Shown: positions 24,284 to 33,276 of the stretch, piece by piece | How the letters are laid out: each line of letters begins with the position of its first letter | Position numbering within the stretch: position 1 is the first letter of the stretch | NCBI GenBank assembly: GCA_024408655.1 | Contig: JAKSUV010000006.1 | Span: forward strand, 1-52,581 | Reading direction: 5' to 3' | Origin: Bacilli bacterium | GTDB taxonomy: Bacteria; Bacillota_I; Bacilli_A; RFN20; CAG-826 | Length of the DNA stretch: 52,581 nucleotides | The notes under the pieces: generated by a model | Database searches by the model: none | The model's input: the letters and a program-made list of their open reading frames with translations, nothing else | Told to the model about the DNA's origin: nothing | Program-made: the position numbers and the translations under genes

Positions 24284-24533
24284 GTAAACCTTTGGCTTGG
24301 CGTTCCATGTTTTCGATGACGATATCATAGACTTCGCCTTGACTCATCGCGTATTCAATGACCTTATACGGTTCATTGGTGTGGTAATGAATTTTAATTA
24401 ACGTCTCATCCCCTACCGCGAGTAAAGAATCGCCCTTGATGTTATTTTTAATATATTCATTAATTTTGTTTTCGTCTAAATTGGTCCCTTCAATGAGACA
24501 TTGGGTATCATATTTAAATTCTAATTCACTCAT
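24276..24533 (-). CDS. Stand-alone FakA/YloV C-terminal-like domain
   Basis: The 85-residue protein matches a segment of the C-terminal half of fatty-acid kinase FakA (YloV), the DAK1_2/DegV-like part: GDSLLAVGDETLIKIHYHTN followed by a helix and an IENMERQ end, the counterpart of vkvHvHt.P and ikNMreQ in YloV. The N-terminal DhaL kinase domain is absent. It may bind a FakB/DegV-like lipid carrier or regulate a full-length FakA elsewhere; this is inference. It has an AGGAG site that includes the stop of the upstream esterase gene. Confidence 0.7.
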   Translation of the reverse strand: MSELEFKYDTQCLIEGTNLDENKINEYIKNNIKGDSLLAVGDETLIKIHYHTNEPYKVIEYAMSQGEVYDIVIENMERQAKGLHG

Positions 24534-24542
24534 AATTTACTC

Positions 24543-25346
24543 CTAAAGATTTTGGATAAATTTCACCGCTAGATTCAACCACTCGCTTACTTCTTCGTTG
24601 ATATTCGCGGGATTGCCGCACGCGGTCGCTTCGTTGGCGAGGCTAAGACCATGAGGTCCATGCGGATAAATTATACATTGGTTTTTAATCTTTTTCTCGT
24701 TTAACGCTTTTTTAAGCCACAAGATATTGTGGTGATCTACACACTCATCGTCTTTCGTCGCCCACATAAAAACCGGTGGATAATTTTTATCAACATGCTC
24801 ATCCGCGCTTAATAAATGCATTAATTCCTCGTTATGCGCGGAAATGTTTTCAATACAATGATCATTATGCGATTTCACAAGGGAAATAACGGGATAGGCT
24901 AACACTAACGCATACGGTTTTAACAAAGAATAATCTTCCGGCTTATCCCAAAGTTTTTGATAGACGGTTGGATAGCTTGACGCTAAATGTCCACCCGCGG
25001 AAAAACCAACTAAAGAAACGGTATTGGGTTCTAGGTGAAATTCTTGCGCGCGGGTGTTAATATAATGCATCGCACACGCCGTCTCAATAAACGGGGTTGG
25101 GTAAAGCGCGAAACAACTATAGGATAAACTAAACGCGTTAAAGCCACGACTTAAAAAGGCAAACATCACCGGATCTTTTTCGCGGTAACTAACAAAGGAA
25201 TAACCGCCACCGGGTAAAACTAAAACACTTTTTCTTAAAGTATGCGGATATTCAAAACTTTCATCGTAAAGTAAACCATCAAGATAAACATCTTGACTTA
25301 AAATATCCGGATATTCATCCTTTAAATTAATGTGTAATTTAATCAT
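24543..25346 (-). CDS. Alpha/beta hydrolase (acetyl esterase/lipase type)
   Basis: The 267-residue cytoplasmic hydrolase of the BD-FAE/acetyl-xylan esterase group has the oxyanion motif LPGGGYSFVSYREKDP, nucleophile elbow GFSAGGHLA, acid ATKDDECVD and histidine HGPHGLSLA. It may remove acyl groups from sugars or other small esters. Its ATG overlaps the stop of the upstream membrane protein gene (TAATG). Confidence 0.85.
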   Translation of the reverse strand: MIKLHINLKDEYPDILSQDVYLDGLLYDESFEYPHTLRKSVLVLPGGGYSFVSYREKDPVMFAFLSRGFNAFSLSYSCFALYPTPFIETACAMHYINTRAQEFHLEPNTVSLVGFSAGGHLASSYPTVYQKLWDKPEDYSLLKPYALVLAYPVISLVKSHNDHCIENISAHNEELMHLLSADEHVDKNYPPVFMWATKDDECVDHHNILWLKKALNEKKIKNQCIIYPHGPHGLSLANEATACGNPANINEEVSEWLNLAVKFIQNL

Positions 25347-25780
25347 TATTCTTTCGCGGTATGTCTACCGATTTTCACTAATAAGACGCCGCCGACATAG
25401 GCTACCTGGAGAATAATATCCACGGGTAAGGTTGTTAAATAATCTTTCCAGTCGCCCGCTTTTACGTGGTTCACCACGTTCATAATAAAGAAGGCTAACA
25501 TAATAATCGCCGTAATCGTGGTCCAGAAGCCCGTCCGACCACTAATAGCAATTGCTAAGGCGCTTAAGCCAACCAGAATATAAAGAATCCGCCAACCGGC
25601 TTCCCAAACTTTGGCAAAGCCACTCCAATCACCTTGAATGAGTTTTTCAAAGATTTCTTTAAGACCACCGGAAAATTGCTGTTGAATCGTGGGAATAATG
25701 TCCACCAACTTGTAGATAGAATAACCAATAAAGGCAGCGGCCACTAGAAACATCACTAATTGACCAAGTTTTTTAATCAT
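25346..25780 (-). CDS. Four-helix small membrane protein
   Basis: A 144-residue protein with hydrophobic segments at about residues 5-25, 65-85, 88-108 and 118-137 and no recognised family. A strong AGGAGG site precedes it. It sits between the PAP2 and esterase genes in one operon. Confidence 0.65.
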   Translation of the reverse strand: MIKKLGQLVMFLVAAAFIGYSIYKLVDIIPTIQQQFSGGLKEIFEKLIQGDWSGFAKVWEAGWRILYILVGLSALAIAISGRTGFWTTITAIIMLAFFIMNVVNHVKAGDWKDYLTTLPVDIILQVAYVGGVLLVKIGRHTAKE

Positions 25781-25790
25781 AAATATCCTC

Positions 25791-26693
25791 CTATTCGAGT
25801 TTGCGCAAATAAATCTCGTTTGCGATAAAGTAGACCATTAACGCAAAGAGTCCTGCAAACATTGTATCACTTAAATAATGCGCCCCGCCATAGATTCGCG
25901 AAAAGGCACACAAAAGGAAATAAGCAAAACCAGCATAAAAGCAAACGCCTTGATAACGACGTAATTTTTGACTATTTATAAGAAGTGGTAAATACATCAA
26001 GATAAAAGCGGACGCCATCGCCACCGCCGAGTGACCACTTGGGAACGACTTATGTTCTTCCCCGCCAAGCAAAGGATTGGCTTTCGCCCACTCGCGCACG
26101 ATTTGAATTTCTTCGCTTGTTAAACTTGGATTCCACCACGGGCGATAATACTTTAGACCATCTTCCATTTGGCTCACCGCGGTAAAACGAATCCGCGGAG
26201 CAAGCATTTTCATTACTTCGATTGCGCCTGCGACAAAGGCTAAAGTAATCATGACAAAAATGATTTGTCTTAATAAATGTGGATGCGTAATCTTTTGGTA
26301 AGCAAAATAACCAAGAAGAAAACCTGGCACCGCGAGTAATAAACCAATAAGATACCACGCTGGATGATCAAGACAAAACGCGTGGTAACTAGTTAGATTA
26401 GAACCCACGAGCCACACACAAATAGCAAAGCAAAGCGCACTAAAAACTCCAAGAAGAATTCTTTGCCAAACGATTGGGTATTGCTTAAGCAAAAGTTTAA
26501 CGATGATGCCACTTGTCACCGCACTCATAAACGCTAAGGGGAAACAAGCAATAAACGCGAAAATCTTGGTGAAGAGATTTTGTAAATGATCAGTGGCTAA
26601 CGCTTGGGAAATTTCTAAATCAAGAAAAGTCCCAACTAAAAAGAGGGTGAAAACAATCATCGCTGCGGGAAGAAAATACCACCGTTTCTTCAT
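25791..26693 (-). CDS. PAP2 superfamily membrane phosphatase
   Basis: A 300-residue protein with about 7 membrane segments and the PAP2 triad motifs: KMLAPRIRF (first, imperfect), FPSGHSAVAMA and SRIYGGAHYLSD. Relatives dephosphorylate undecaprenyl pyrophosphate or phosphatidic acid at the membrane. It follows the APC transporter by 16 bases. Confidence 0.88.
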   Translation of the reverse strand: MKKRWYFLPAAMIVFTLFLVGTFLDLEISQALATDHLQNLFTKIFAFIACFPLAFMSAVTSGIIVKLLLKQYPIVWQRILLGVFSALCFAICVWLVGSNLTSYHAFCLDHPAWYLIGLLLAVPGFLLGYFAYQKITHPHLLRQIIFVMITLAFVAGAIEVMKMLAPRIRFTAVSQMEDGLKYYRPWWNPSLTSEEIQIVREWAKANPLLGGEEHKSFPSGHSAVAMASAFILMYLPLLINSQKLRRYQGVCFYAGFAYFLLCAFSRIYGGAHYLSDTMFAGLFALMVYFIANEIYLRKLE

Positions 26694-26709
26694 ACCTAAT
26701 TACTATAAA

Positions 26710-28113
26710 TTATTTTATCGCCTTTTTCTTATGTTTTTGATACCAAAGAATCTCACTTGGAATAAAGAATAAAATACTAATCACTAAAAGAATTAAGAAG
26801 CCATAAAGACTATCCGCGTTCTTATTCGCAATTAATTGATAAATACCGGTTCCGCAGGCCACAAAGAAAAGCGAACCAAGAATGGCGGCGACTGGCATCA
26901 CGTAACGCGAGAAAGCATTTTCGTCGTCAAATTTTCGGATCATATAAATATAAATCACAATGTAGGTCCCATACACCAAGGCACACACAATTTCGTCCAT
27001 TGAATCAAGATAAGCGAAGAAAGAAATATGGTTATGCGCTAAAAACCAAAGACCCATAAAGAAAAGTGATAAAACAAACGAGATTAAATACGGCATATAG
27101 GTAAAATCATCACCTTTAATTTTAGCGATTTTCTTAGGTATAAAGCCTTGTCCCCGCATCGCCATCGCGAGAATCCCGCGACTTGTCGCAATCGCGGTTG
27201 CATTTAAATTACCTAAACAAGAAATGCAAATAATCGCCGCCACAACCCGTTGGGCACTACCATTGCTTAATAACCAGGCAAAGGCTTGCTCTGTCGCCGT
27301 CTCGCCAGCTTCAATCATTTTATCGTTTTTTAAAATCGCCGCTAAACTAATAAAAAACAAAATATACAAAATAACCACCGCAATGGTTCCGCCCACTAAC
27401 GCGCGTGGTAGGTTTTTCTTACTGTCTTTCATTTCGGCGTTAAGCGCCGTCGCACAAATCCAGCCGTTATAGGCAAACGAGGTAATCTTCACCGCTTCAC
27501 CGAAATTAACCACCGCGGAGGCGGGACTATCTTTAAACGGATCGATGAAACTATGACCGGGACCAAGACTAGGAATAACACCACCAAAGACGCCAATAAT
27601 AACAATAAAAGCGATTGGCACTAACTTAATCCAGAGACTTGAGATTTGGAAATAGTTAGCAATCTTGGGTGATAAATAGTTAAAGAAAGTGAAGAAAAGC
27701 ATGAACGCAAAGCCAACGACATAGACTTGCCAACTCGCTTGAGTAATGGTCGCGTCAAAGATTTGTAAAAAATACATTGAAGCCAGTAAGGCAATATTCG
27801 CCGTGGTTAACGGGAAATAAATCACGCCCGAAAAATACGCAATCCGGTATGCAAAACTTTCGTTACTCGCGTATTCGACATAGTCGACTAATCCATTAAA
27901 CTTCGTTATTTTACTCGCGTATTTCGCGAAACAAAAGCCACTCGCGACCATAATAATCCCGCCCGTGAGCCACGCGCCCACTGCGGCCCACATATTGCCA
28001 CCACAGACCGCGAGGACACTTGAAGACTTAATAAAAATACCGGCGCCAATGACGGTTCCTACCACCATCGCAATTCCGGTCCAAATACCGTATTTTTGTT
28101 TGACTTTTTGCAT
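26710..28113 (-). CDS. APC family amino acid permease
   Basis: The 467-residue, 12-helix transporter has the APC signature in helix 1, GTVIGAGIFIKSSSV, and a helix-6 region ITSFAYNGWICATALNAEMKD typical of SteT/LAT-like amino acid exchangers. The start at 28113 lies only 9 bases after the CCA of tRNA-Gly with no Shine-Dalgarno site and no separate promoter, so it is probably read from the tRNA transcript; the longer ORF enters the tRNA. It heads the six-gene operon. Confidence 0.9.
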   Translation of the reverse strand: MQKVKQKYGIWTGIAMVVGTVIGAGIFIKSSSVLAVCGGNMWAAVGAWLTGGIIMVASGFCFAKYASKITKFNGLVDYVEYASNESFAYRIAYFSGVIYFPLTTANIALLASMYFLQIFDATITQASWQVYVVGFAFMLFFTFFNYLSPKIANYFQISSLWIKLVPIAFIVIIGVFGGVIPSLGPGHSFIDPFKDSPASAVVNFGEAVKITSFAYNGWICATALNAEMKDSKKNLPRALVGGTIAVVILYILFFISLAAILKNDKMIEAGETATEQAFAWLLSNGSAQRVVAAIICISCLGNLNATAIATSRGILAMAMRGQGFIPKKIAKIKGDDFTYMPYLISFVLSLFFMGLWFLAHNHISFFAYLDSMDEIVCALVYGTYIVIYIYMIRKFDDENAFSRYVMPVAAILGSLFFVACGTGIYQLIANKNADSLYGFLILLVISILFFIPSEILWYQKHKKKAIK

Positions 28114-28122
28114 ATAAGCGTT

Positions 28123-28196
28123 TGGAGCAAGCGACGGGAATCGAACCCGCATAGTTAGCTTGGGAAGCTAATGTTCTGCCACTGAACTACGCTTGC
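28123..28196 (-). tRNA. tRNA-Gly(CCC)
   Basis: The 74-base tRNA has acceptor GCAAGCG / CGCTTGC, discriminator T, encoded CCA and anticodon loop TTCCCAA (CCC, reading GGG). Its -10 TATAAT is at 28207-28212. It runs directly into the APC permease gene. Confidence 0.95.
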
Positions 28197-28228
28197 AAGT
28201 AGTAGTATTATACCCCAATAAAAGAAAA

Positions 28229-28252
28229 AATTGATAACTTGCATTATCAATT
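28229..28252. terminator. Bidirectional-looking terminator after tRNA-Val
   Basis: The 9-bp stem AATTGATAA / TTATCAATT with a 6-base loop is flanked by A-runs on the left and T-runs on the right. It ends the minus-strand tRNA-Val transcript. Confidence 0.75.
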
Positions 28253-28260
28253 CTTTTTTC

Positions 28261-28336
28261 TGGTGGGTGCTAAGGGGATCGAACCCATGACCTTCTGTAC
28301 GTCAAACAGATGCTCTCCCAGCTGAGCTAAACACCC
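28261..28336 (-). tRNA. tRNA-Val(GAC)
   Basis: The 76-base tRNA has anticodon loop TTGACGT (GAC), an encoded CCA, acceptor GGGTGTT / AGCACCC with one G-U pair, and a -10-like TATACT at 28354-28359. Confidence 0.95.
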
Positions 28337-28535
28337 AACAACGGTTAAGTAGTAGTATAAAGAAAGCCTCGAAAAATTACAAATAATATTTTTACAATTC
28401 ACTCTACGCGGCCAATTCATTTTTTGATCGTTTTCCCATAGTTTTTGTCTTGAAGTAGTTAAAGAATGTTTTTAATATTAAAAAAATAGTATTTTTTATT
28501 GTCAAATTAAGTTATCATATTAACGTTGTATTTTT

Positions 28536-30515
28536 ATGATTGAAGATTTGCAAGCTAAGAAAAAAGACCTGCGGATTATGAACCGCTTGTTTAGAAACGT
28601 GGCATTAGTCTCAATCTTTAGTGCGCTCATTGGTGCATTAACTTCCTTCACCGATGGTATTTGCGCTTCGTGGGTGCCCCATGTCGGTGATATTATTAGC
28701 GGCGCCTTGGCCGTTGTTCAACCAACTCTCATTTTTACTGGTATTTTTACTACCCTATTTGAAATCGGCATTCAAATCCTTTGTTCACGCCGCTTAGCTA
28801 AAGGTGATAAAAAAGGCGCGAACCAGATTTTCTCAATGGGCATTGTGTTAGCCGTTGCTGTTGCTATTATTTTAGCGCTTATTTTCATCTTTGCCGCTGA
28901 TCCAATTACCGCTATATGCGGTGCGACAGAGGAGAACCATAAATGGGCGATTCAATATATGCAGGGTGTTTTCATTTGCGCTCCATTAATGTGCTTATAT
29001 AACGTCTTAATGCCAATTGTGAACCTTGAAGGCGATAAGCGCATGAACTATTTATCCACGATTGCGATCTTTGTCGTAAATGTTGGCGGTGACGTGATTG
29101 GTGTTCAATTATTCCCTGATTACGCCGCTTTAGCTCTTGGTGTTGCGACTTCGCTTTCTTTCGCGTTTGGTTCCCTTGTTTTATGCACCCACTTCTGGAT
29201 TAAAAAGAAAGGGTCAGTTTTCCATTTCTCATTTAAAAACTTTACTTTAAAGCCAATTGGTGAATTCTTATTAACCGCCGGTCCTAACTGTGCGAAAGTC
29301 GTCTTTATCTTTGGCCGGAATATGATTATCAACATTGTTTTACATGGTTATGGTGACCTCGCCTTTATTGCTTATAGTGCGACTAACCATATTACTCCAT
29401 TTATTGAATGTATTACCTCAGGTCTAATTGCCGCCTGCTTAATGCTTAGTAGTATTTTCTATGGCGAAGAAGATCGTGATTCACTTAATGACTTATTAAA
29501 GATACTATTTAGATGGATTTTTGGCATCGTTCTCCCCTTAGCCGTTTTCTATTTCTTTATGGCACCAGTGTTTGCGACGTTATACGGCGTTGGTATCCAA
29601 CCACGTAACCCTGTTGCCTTTAACGAAGCGGTTCTTGCGATGCGCTGTGACTCCATAACCATTCCGTTTGTAGCACTGAACGCACCGTTCTTAGCAATTT
29701 TCCAAGGTACACGGCGGACTCAATATGCCTACATCGTTACCGCGCTCCAAAGCTTTGTTTTGCCAAGTACTTTATTATTAGCCCTTGGCCAAACTATTCC
29801 AGTTGACCATAGTGTCACTTGCTGGCCAATTTGGGTTGGCATCACGGCTGGTTTTGTTTCTTACTCGATTATCCACTTCTCGTATTGTTGGATTCGTGCT
29901 CGCCATATCGGCTTTGATGTGGATACGCTATTTATGCTACCAAAAGAATTTGGTTGCACGGCTGAACAACAAACCCACATTACTATTACCAATGTTGCAG
30001 AAGCCTCGATGGTTAGTCAACAAGTTGTTGATTTCTGCCATAAGCAAGGCGTGGATGAACGCCGGACCAGTCACTTAGCGGCCTGTGCGGAAGAATTTGC
30101 GATGATGATGGTCATGAGCGGATTCATTCGCGACACTAATAAACGCCAAGCCAAGATTAAAAAGATTTCCGAACGCATCCAACGCGTGAGTGATCGTACC
30201 GCGAAACAAAAGGCGGAAAAACAAAAGACGACTCTCCGTGAACGGATGGGTAATCGCCGTCTTGATTCTTTACGCGAACGGCTCCAACAAATCCGTCATC
30301 ACACTTGCGAAATGCGAGTGGTCTATAAAGACGATGAACTAATTCTCCGGATACGTGATGACTGTCCGAAATTCAAAATCGGTGAAAAAACCGACCGGAT
30401 TGCGCAAAGTGGTGATTCCACTAAGAACATGGCGATTCGGATTATTATGGGCTTAGCCAAAGACGTTGAATACGTCAATATGCTTAAAGTTAATAACTTG
30501 ATTATTAAAGTTTAA
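28536..30515 (+). CDS. MATE transporter fused to an RsbW-like ATPase domain
   Basis: The 659-residue protein has a MATE membrane domain at residues 1 to about 460 (GALTSFTDGICASWV in helix 1; LFEIGIQILCSRRLAKGDKK; NLEGDKRMN). Residues from about 480 to the end resemble an anti-sigma/RsbW-type HATPase: ACAEEFAMMMV at the N-box position, ELILRIRDDCPKF at the D.G box and NMAIRIIMGL then VNNLIIKV at the end. A basic helical insert of about 55 residues (532-586) splits the domain. The N-box asparagine is replaced by Met and the glycines of both G boxes are missing, so ATP use is doubtful. It may be a sensor or regulated exporter. Confidence 0.8.
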   Translation: MIEDLQAKKKDLRIMNRLFRNVALVSIFSALIGALTSFTDGICASWVPHVGDIISGALAVVQPTLIFTGIFTTLFEIGIQILCSRRLAKGDKKGANQIFSMGIVLAVAVAIILALIFIFAADPITAICGATEENHKWAIQYMQGVFICAPLMCLYNVLMPIVNLEGDKRMNYLSTIAIFVVNVGGDVIGVQLFPDYAALALGVATSLSFAFGSLVLCTHFWIKKKGSVFHFSFKNFTLKPIGEFLLTAGPNCAKVVFIFGRNMIINIVLHGYGDLAFIAYSATNHITPFIECITSGLIAACLMLSSIFYGEEDRDSLNDLLKILFRWIFGIVLPLAVFYFFMAPVFATLYGVGIQPRNPVAFNEAVLAMRCDSITIPFVALNAPFLAIFQGTRRTQYAYIVTALQSFVLPSTLLLALGQTIPVDHSVTCWPIWVGITAGFVSYSIIHFSYCWIRARHIGFDVDTLFMLPKEFGCTAEQQTHITITNVAEASMVSQQVVDFCHKQGVDERRTSHLAACAEEFAMMMVMSGFIRDTNKRQAKIKKISERIQRVSDRTAKQKAEKQKTTLRERMGNRRLDSLRERLQQIRHHTCEMRVVYKDDELILRIRDDCPKFKIGEKTDRIAQSGDSTKNMAIRIIMGLAKDVEYVNMLKVNNLIIKV

Positions 30516-30525
30516 TTTTAATTGA

Positions 30526-31137
30526 TTAATTACTTAGTAGCGGTAACCGTGAATTCAATTTGGTAATCAACGATTCTTTCGCCAGCGTTTTCTTCAACAA
30601 AGCGACCGGTAAAATAGCGGTTAACGTTTGGCCTTTAACTTCAAACCCGTTGTCAACAACAAGTTCTTCTATCCTTTTATCAGTTCCTTCACCACTTATA
30701 TGGTGATATGCCTCTAAATTGTCATAGCCTTGAATATAGTTACCAAGGAAATGATAGCCGGTGCTTGTTTTAGCATATTCAAAAGCCATATCCATAGTGG
30801 ATGAACTGGTTTCACGAAGATTAACTGGATAAACCGTTATTTTTTCATCAGTAGTGGTATAAGCCTCAACTCCCATTTCGTTACTAAGACAAACGGTATG
30901 ATTAGGAGTATCTTGACCATCCATGTATTTAGTGAGTTTTGTATAAATCGCAGTCTTAATCGTAGAAAGATCAGTAAACCCAGAACTTCCATAACTCTTT
31001 TCATCACCAACGGTGAACTTATGGGTAATTTTACCTGTTTCTTGAACTTTATAGTTACCAGCTACACTACCTCCACCACACGCAAATAGTGTGGGAGCGG
31101 CCACTAGAAGTGGGATCATAATTTTTGTTTTGTTCAT
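30526..31137 (-). CDS. Hypothetical lipoprotein
   Basis: The 203-residue protein has a signal peptide ending in the lipobox TLFAC, followed by a glycine-rich linker, and is likely anchored on the outer membrane face. The rest is a mixed beta-type domain with no recognised motif. It starts 26 bases after the kinase-GtrA gene with an AAGGAG site, so it is the fourth gene of that operon. Confidence 0.7.
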   Translation of the reverse strand: MNKTKIMIPLLVAAPTLFACGGGSVAGNYKVQETGKITHKFTVGDEKSYGSSGFTDLSTIKTAIYTKLTKYMDGQDTPNHTVCLSNEMGVEAYTTTDEKITVYPVNLRETSSSTMDMAFEYAKTSTGYHFLGNYIQGYDNLEAYHHISGEGTDKRIEELVVDNGFEVKGQTLTAILPVALLKKTLAKESLITKLNSRLPLLSN

Positions 31138-31163
31138 AAATAATCTCCTTATAAAATAACTAA

Positions 31164-33266
31164 CTATTTTTTATTATTGTTCTTGTTACTATCGATTGAA
31201 TTTCTAAAGACAACATAACGTTGCCATAAGAATTCTAAGGCAAAGTTAAGGAGCATGCAAATAATCGTGGCGAGTAATTCTGGCATTGCCCAACCACATA
31301 AATCGTTTAAGCACGGGATGACAAGCACACTTTCGCTTAACACAATGCCGTTGACTAAGAAAGCTTGTAAGAACAAGGAAGCCGGTGCAAAGAAGACGTA
31401 GAAGAGGAAGGCTAGTGCCATACTCTTAGGGACGTTTGTTGCGCTCTTAAAGGTAAACTTGCGGTTAAAGGTGAAGTTCCAAATCACCGAGATAACAAGT
31501 GGGATGATATAGGAGACCGAGGCCATAAACTCGAGTCCAGGTTTTTTAGGATCCCAAATACTAATCATGATCCAGTTCGTGCAGAATTGAATCGCGCCCG
31601 CCGAGAAAGAGAAGAGAATAAATTTAAGTAGCCGCATTCTTTCGGCATGGGCTTTACTCTTATCTTTCGCACTCTTATCGTGGAGTTCAATGTAATTTTT
31701 CTTATTCGCCTTATGGAGTTTCTTAAAGACAAAGTAATTTGGATTAAAGAGTTTGTGACGTTCCATATCGGGTTCATAAGTCTTGACGACTGGAATATAT
31801 TTCTTCACACTACTTAAGTTTGGAATATAACCAAGTCCAACGCCAGCGACTGCAGCCGCGCCGACCGCGCCCACGTTTTGCGGAGCCGCTACTGTTTCGA
31901 CTTTCTTACCTAAGATATTAGCGAGCATCTGACAAGAAATCGGTGAGATTGCTCCACCGCCGACAAAACGGACAGCATCAGCAATCTTAATTTTCTTTTC
32001 TTCGCATTCCGCCATCCAACGGATGTGGTAATAAATACCTTCAAGAACTGCCCGAATCATATCGGTCTTCCCGTTTTCTAGTTTTACGCCAAAGAAGGTG
32101 CCGGCCGCTTTTGGATTTTCAAACGGACAACGGTTACCATGGAGCCAAGGCGTAAAGATGACACCATTTGCTCCGGGTGGTACTTTCTTCACCTTTTCGT
32201 TTAAATAAACGAAGAGGGCTTTACTCTTATCTTCGTAAGTTTTATATTCCCGGTGCGCATGGAGATAAAGCACGATTTCATCCCGTGCCATATGATCACG
32301 CACCCACTCTAAGCATTTACCCGCTGTTTCCATTTCAGCAAAGTAATTGTATTTATTATCTTCAGCGCCTTGAATTGCCGCAATCATCGAATTAGCGTCA
32401 ACCATCCGTTTATTAACAACCGTTGATACCCAACCAGAAGTGCCGCAATAAATATGCGTATCGCCAACTTCCGTCGCACCCGCGCCAACACCAATTAGAC
32501 TTGCATCACTACCGCCACCAAAGACTTTAATCCCTTTGACAAGACCTAACTCTTTCGCCGCTTTTTCGGTCAAAGTACCAACACAAGCGGTTGAAGAAAC
32601 AACCTTGGGTAAATGGTCCATATTAACATTAAAGAGTTTACAAAGCCGTTCACTCCAGCACATTTTCTTGGGCCGGTTATCAAATAAGAAAGTGCTATAA
32701 GCATCATCATAAGTGGAAACAAAATTACCGGTTGTCCGGGTAATTAAATATTCTTTCACGTCGAGCCACTTATAAACTTTCTTAAAGATGTGTGGTTCAT
32801 GGGCTTCCACCCATTTATATTTCCATAATGGGTCTTTCACCGAACTAGAAACGGCACCAGTAATGGCGACACTTACTAAGAGTTTATGGAGGTTAGCGCC
32901 CGCAATTTGTAAGCCATAAGAAATACCTTTCTTGAGTTCTTCGCCCGAACGTTGGTCCATGTATGACATCGCCCGGCGGAGGTGATGACCGTTTTTATCA
33001 ACGAGCACTAAGCCTTGCGCTTGGGAACAGAAAGAGATACCTTCAATATCTTTCGCTTTGACTTTCGCTTCGGCTAAGACCTTTTTCGTGGTATGTTCCA
33101 TGCCTCGCCACCAGTCGTTAGGATCTTGCTCCGCCCCACCATTAGCTAAGGTATAAAGGGGATAAGATTCACTTGCCCCCGCGATAAGATTAATCTTTTT
33201 ATCAATTGTAAAAAGACAGGTTTTGACACCCGTAGTGCCAATGTCATAAGCTAGAATGTATTTCAT
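31164..33266 (-). CDS. FGGY carbohydrate kinase fused to a GtrA membrane domain
   Basis: The 700-residue protein has a xylulokinase-like FGGY kinase at residues 1 to about 510: YDIGTTGVKTCLF (phosphate 1), GISFCSQAQGLVLVD, YMDQRSGEEL, GGGSDASLIGVGAG, FTPWLHGNRCP and RFVGGGAISPISCQMLANI. A charged linker (about 511-544) leads to a GtrA domain (545-690) of four helices with the paired signatures NFTFNRKFTF and NFALEFLWQRYVVF. The kinase phosphorylates a sugar or polyol; GtrA proteins are linked to moving polyprenyl-phosphate sugars across the membrane. It has an AAGGAGG site and follows the aldolase gene by 10 bases. Confidence 0.88.
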   Translation of the reverse strand: MKYILAYDIGTTGVKTCLFTIDKKINLIAGASESYPLYTLANGGAEQDPNDWWRGMEHTTKKVLAEAKVKAKDIEGISFCSQAQGLVLVDKNGHHLRRAMSYMDQRSGEELKKGISYGLQIAGANLHKLLVSVAITGAVSSSVKDPLWKYKWVEAHEPHIFKKVYKWLDVKEYLITRTTGNFVSTYDDAYSTFLFDNRPKKMCWSERLCKLFNVNMDHLPKVVSSTACVGTLTEKAAKELGLVKGIKVFGGGSDASLIGVGAGATEVGDTHIYCGTSGWVSTVVNKRMVDANSMIAAIQGAEDNKYNYFAEMETAGKCLEWVRDHMARDEIVLYLHAHREYKTYEDKSKALFVYLNEKVKKVPPGANGVIFTPWLHGNRCPFENPKAAGTFFGVKLENGKTDMIRAVLEGIYYHIRWMAECEEKKIKIADAVRFVGGGAISPISCQMLANILGKKVETVAAPQNVGAVGAAAVAGVGLGYIPNLSSVKKYIPVVKTYEPDMERHKLFNPNYFVFKKLHKANKKNYIELHDKSAKDKSKAHAERMRLLKFILFSFSAGAIQFCTNWIMISIWDPKKPGLEFMASVSYIIPLVISVIWNFTFNRKFTFKSATNVPKSMALAFLFYVFFAPASLFLQAFLVNGIVLSESVLVIPCLNDLCGWAMPELLATIICMLLNFALEFLWQRYVVFRNSIDSNKNNNKK

Positions 33267-33276
33267 AAACTCCTCC

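Noticed and set aside
28337-28535. Hidden small gene or RNA in the 199-base gap
   Set aside because: Only AT-rich promoter-like sequence for tRNA-Val and the MATE fusion is seen; no coding pattern or stable structure.
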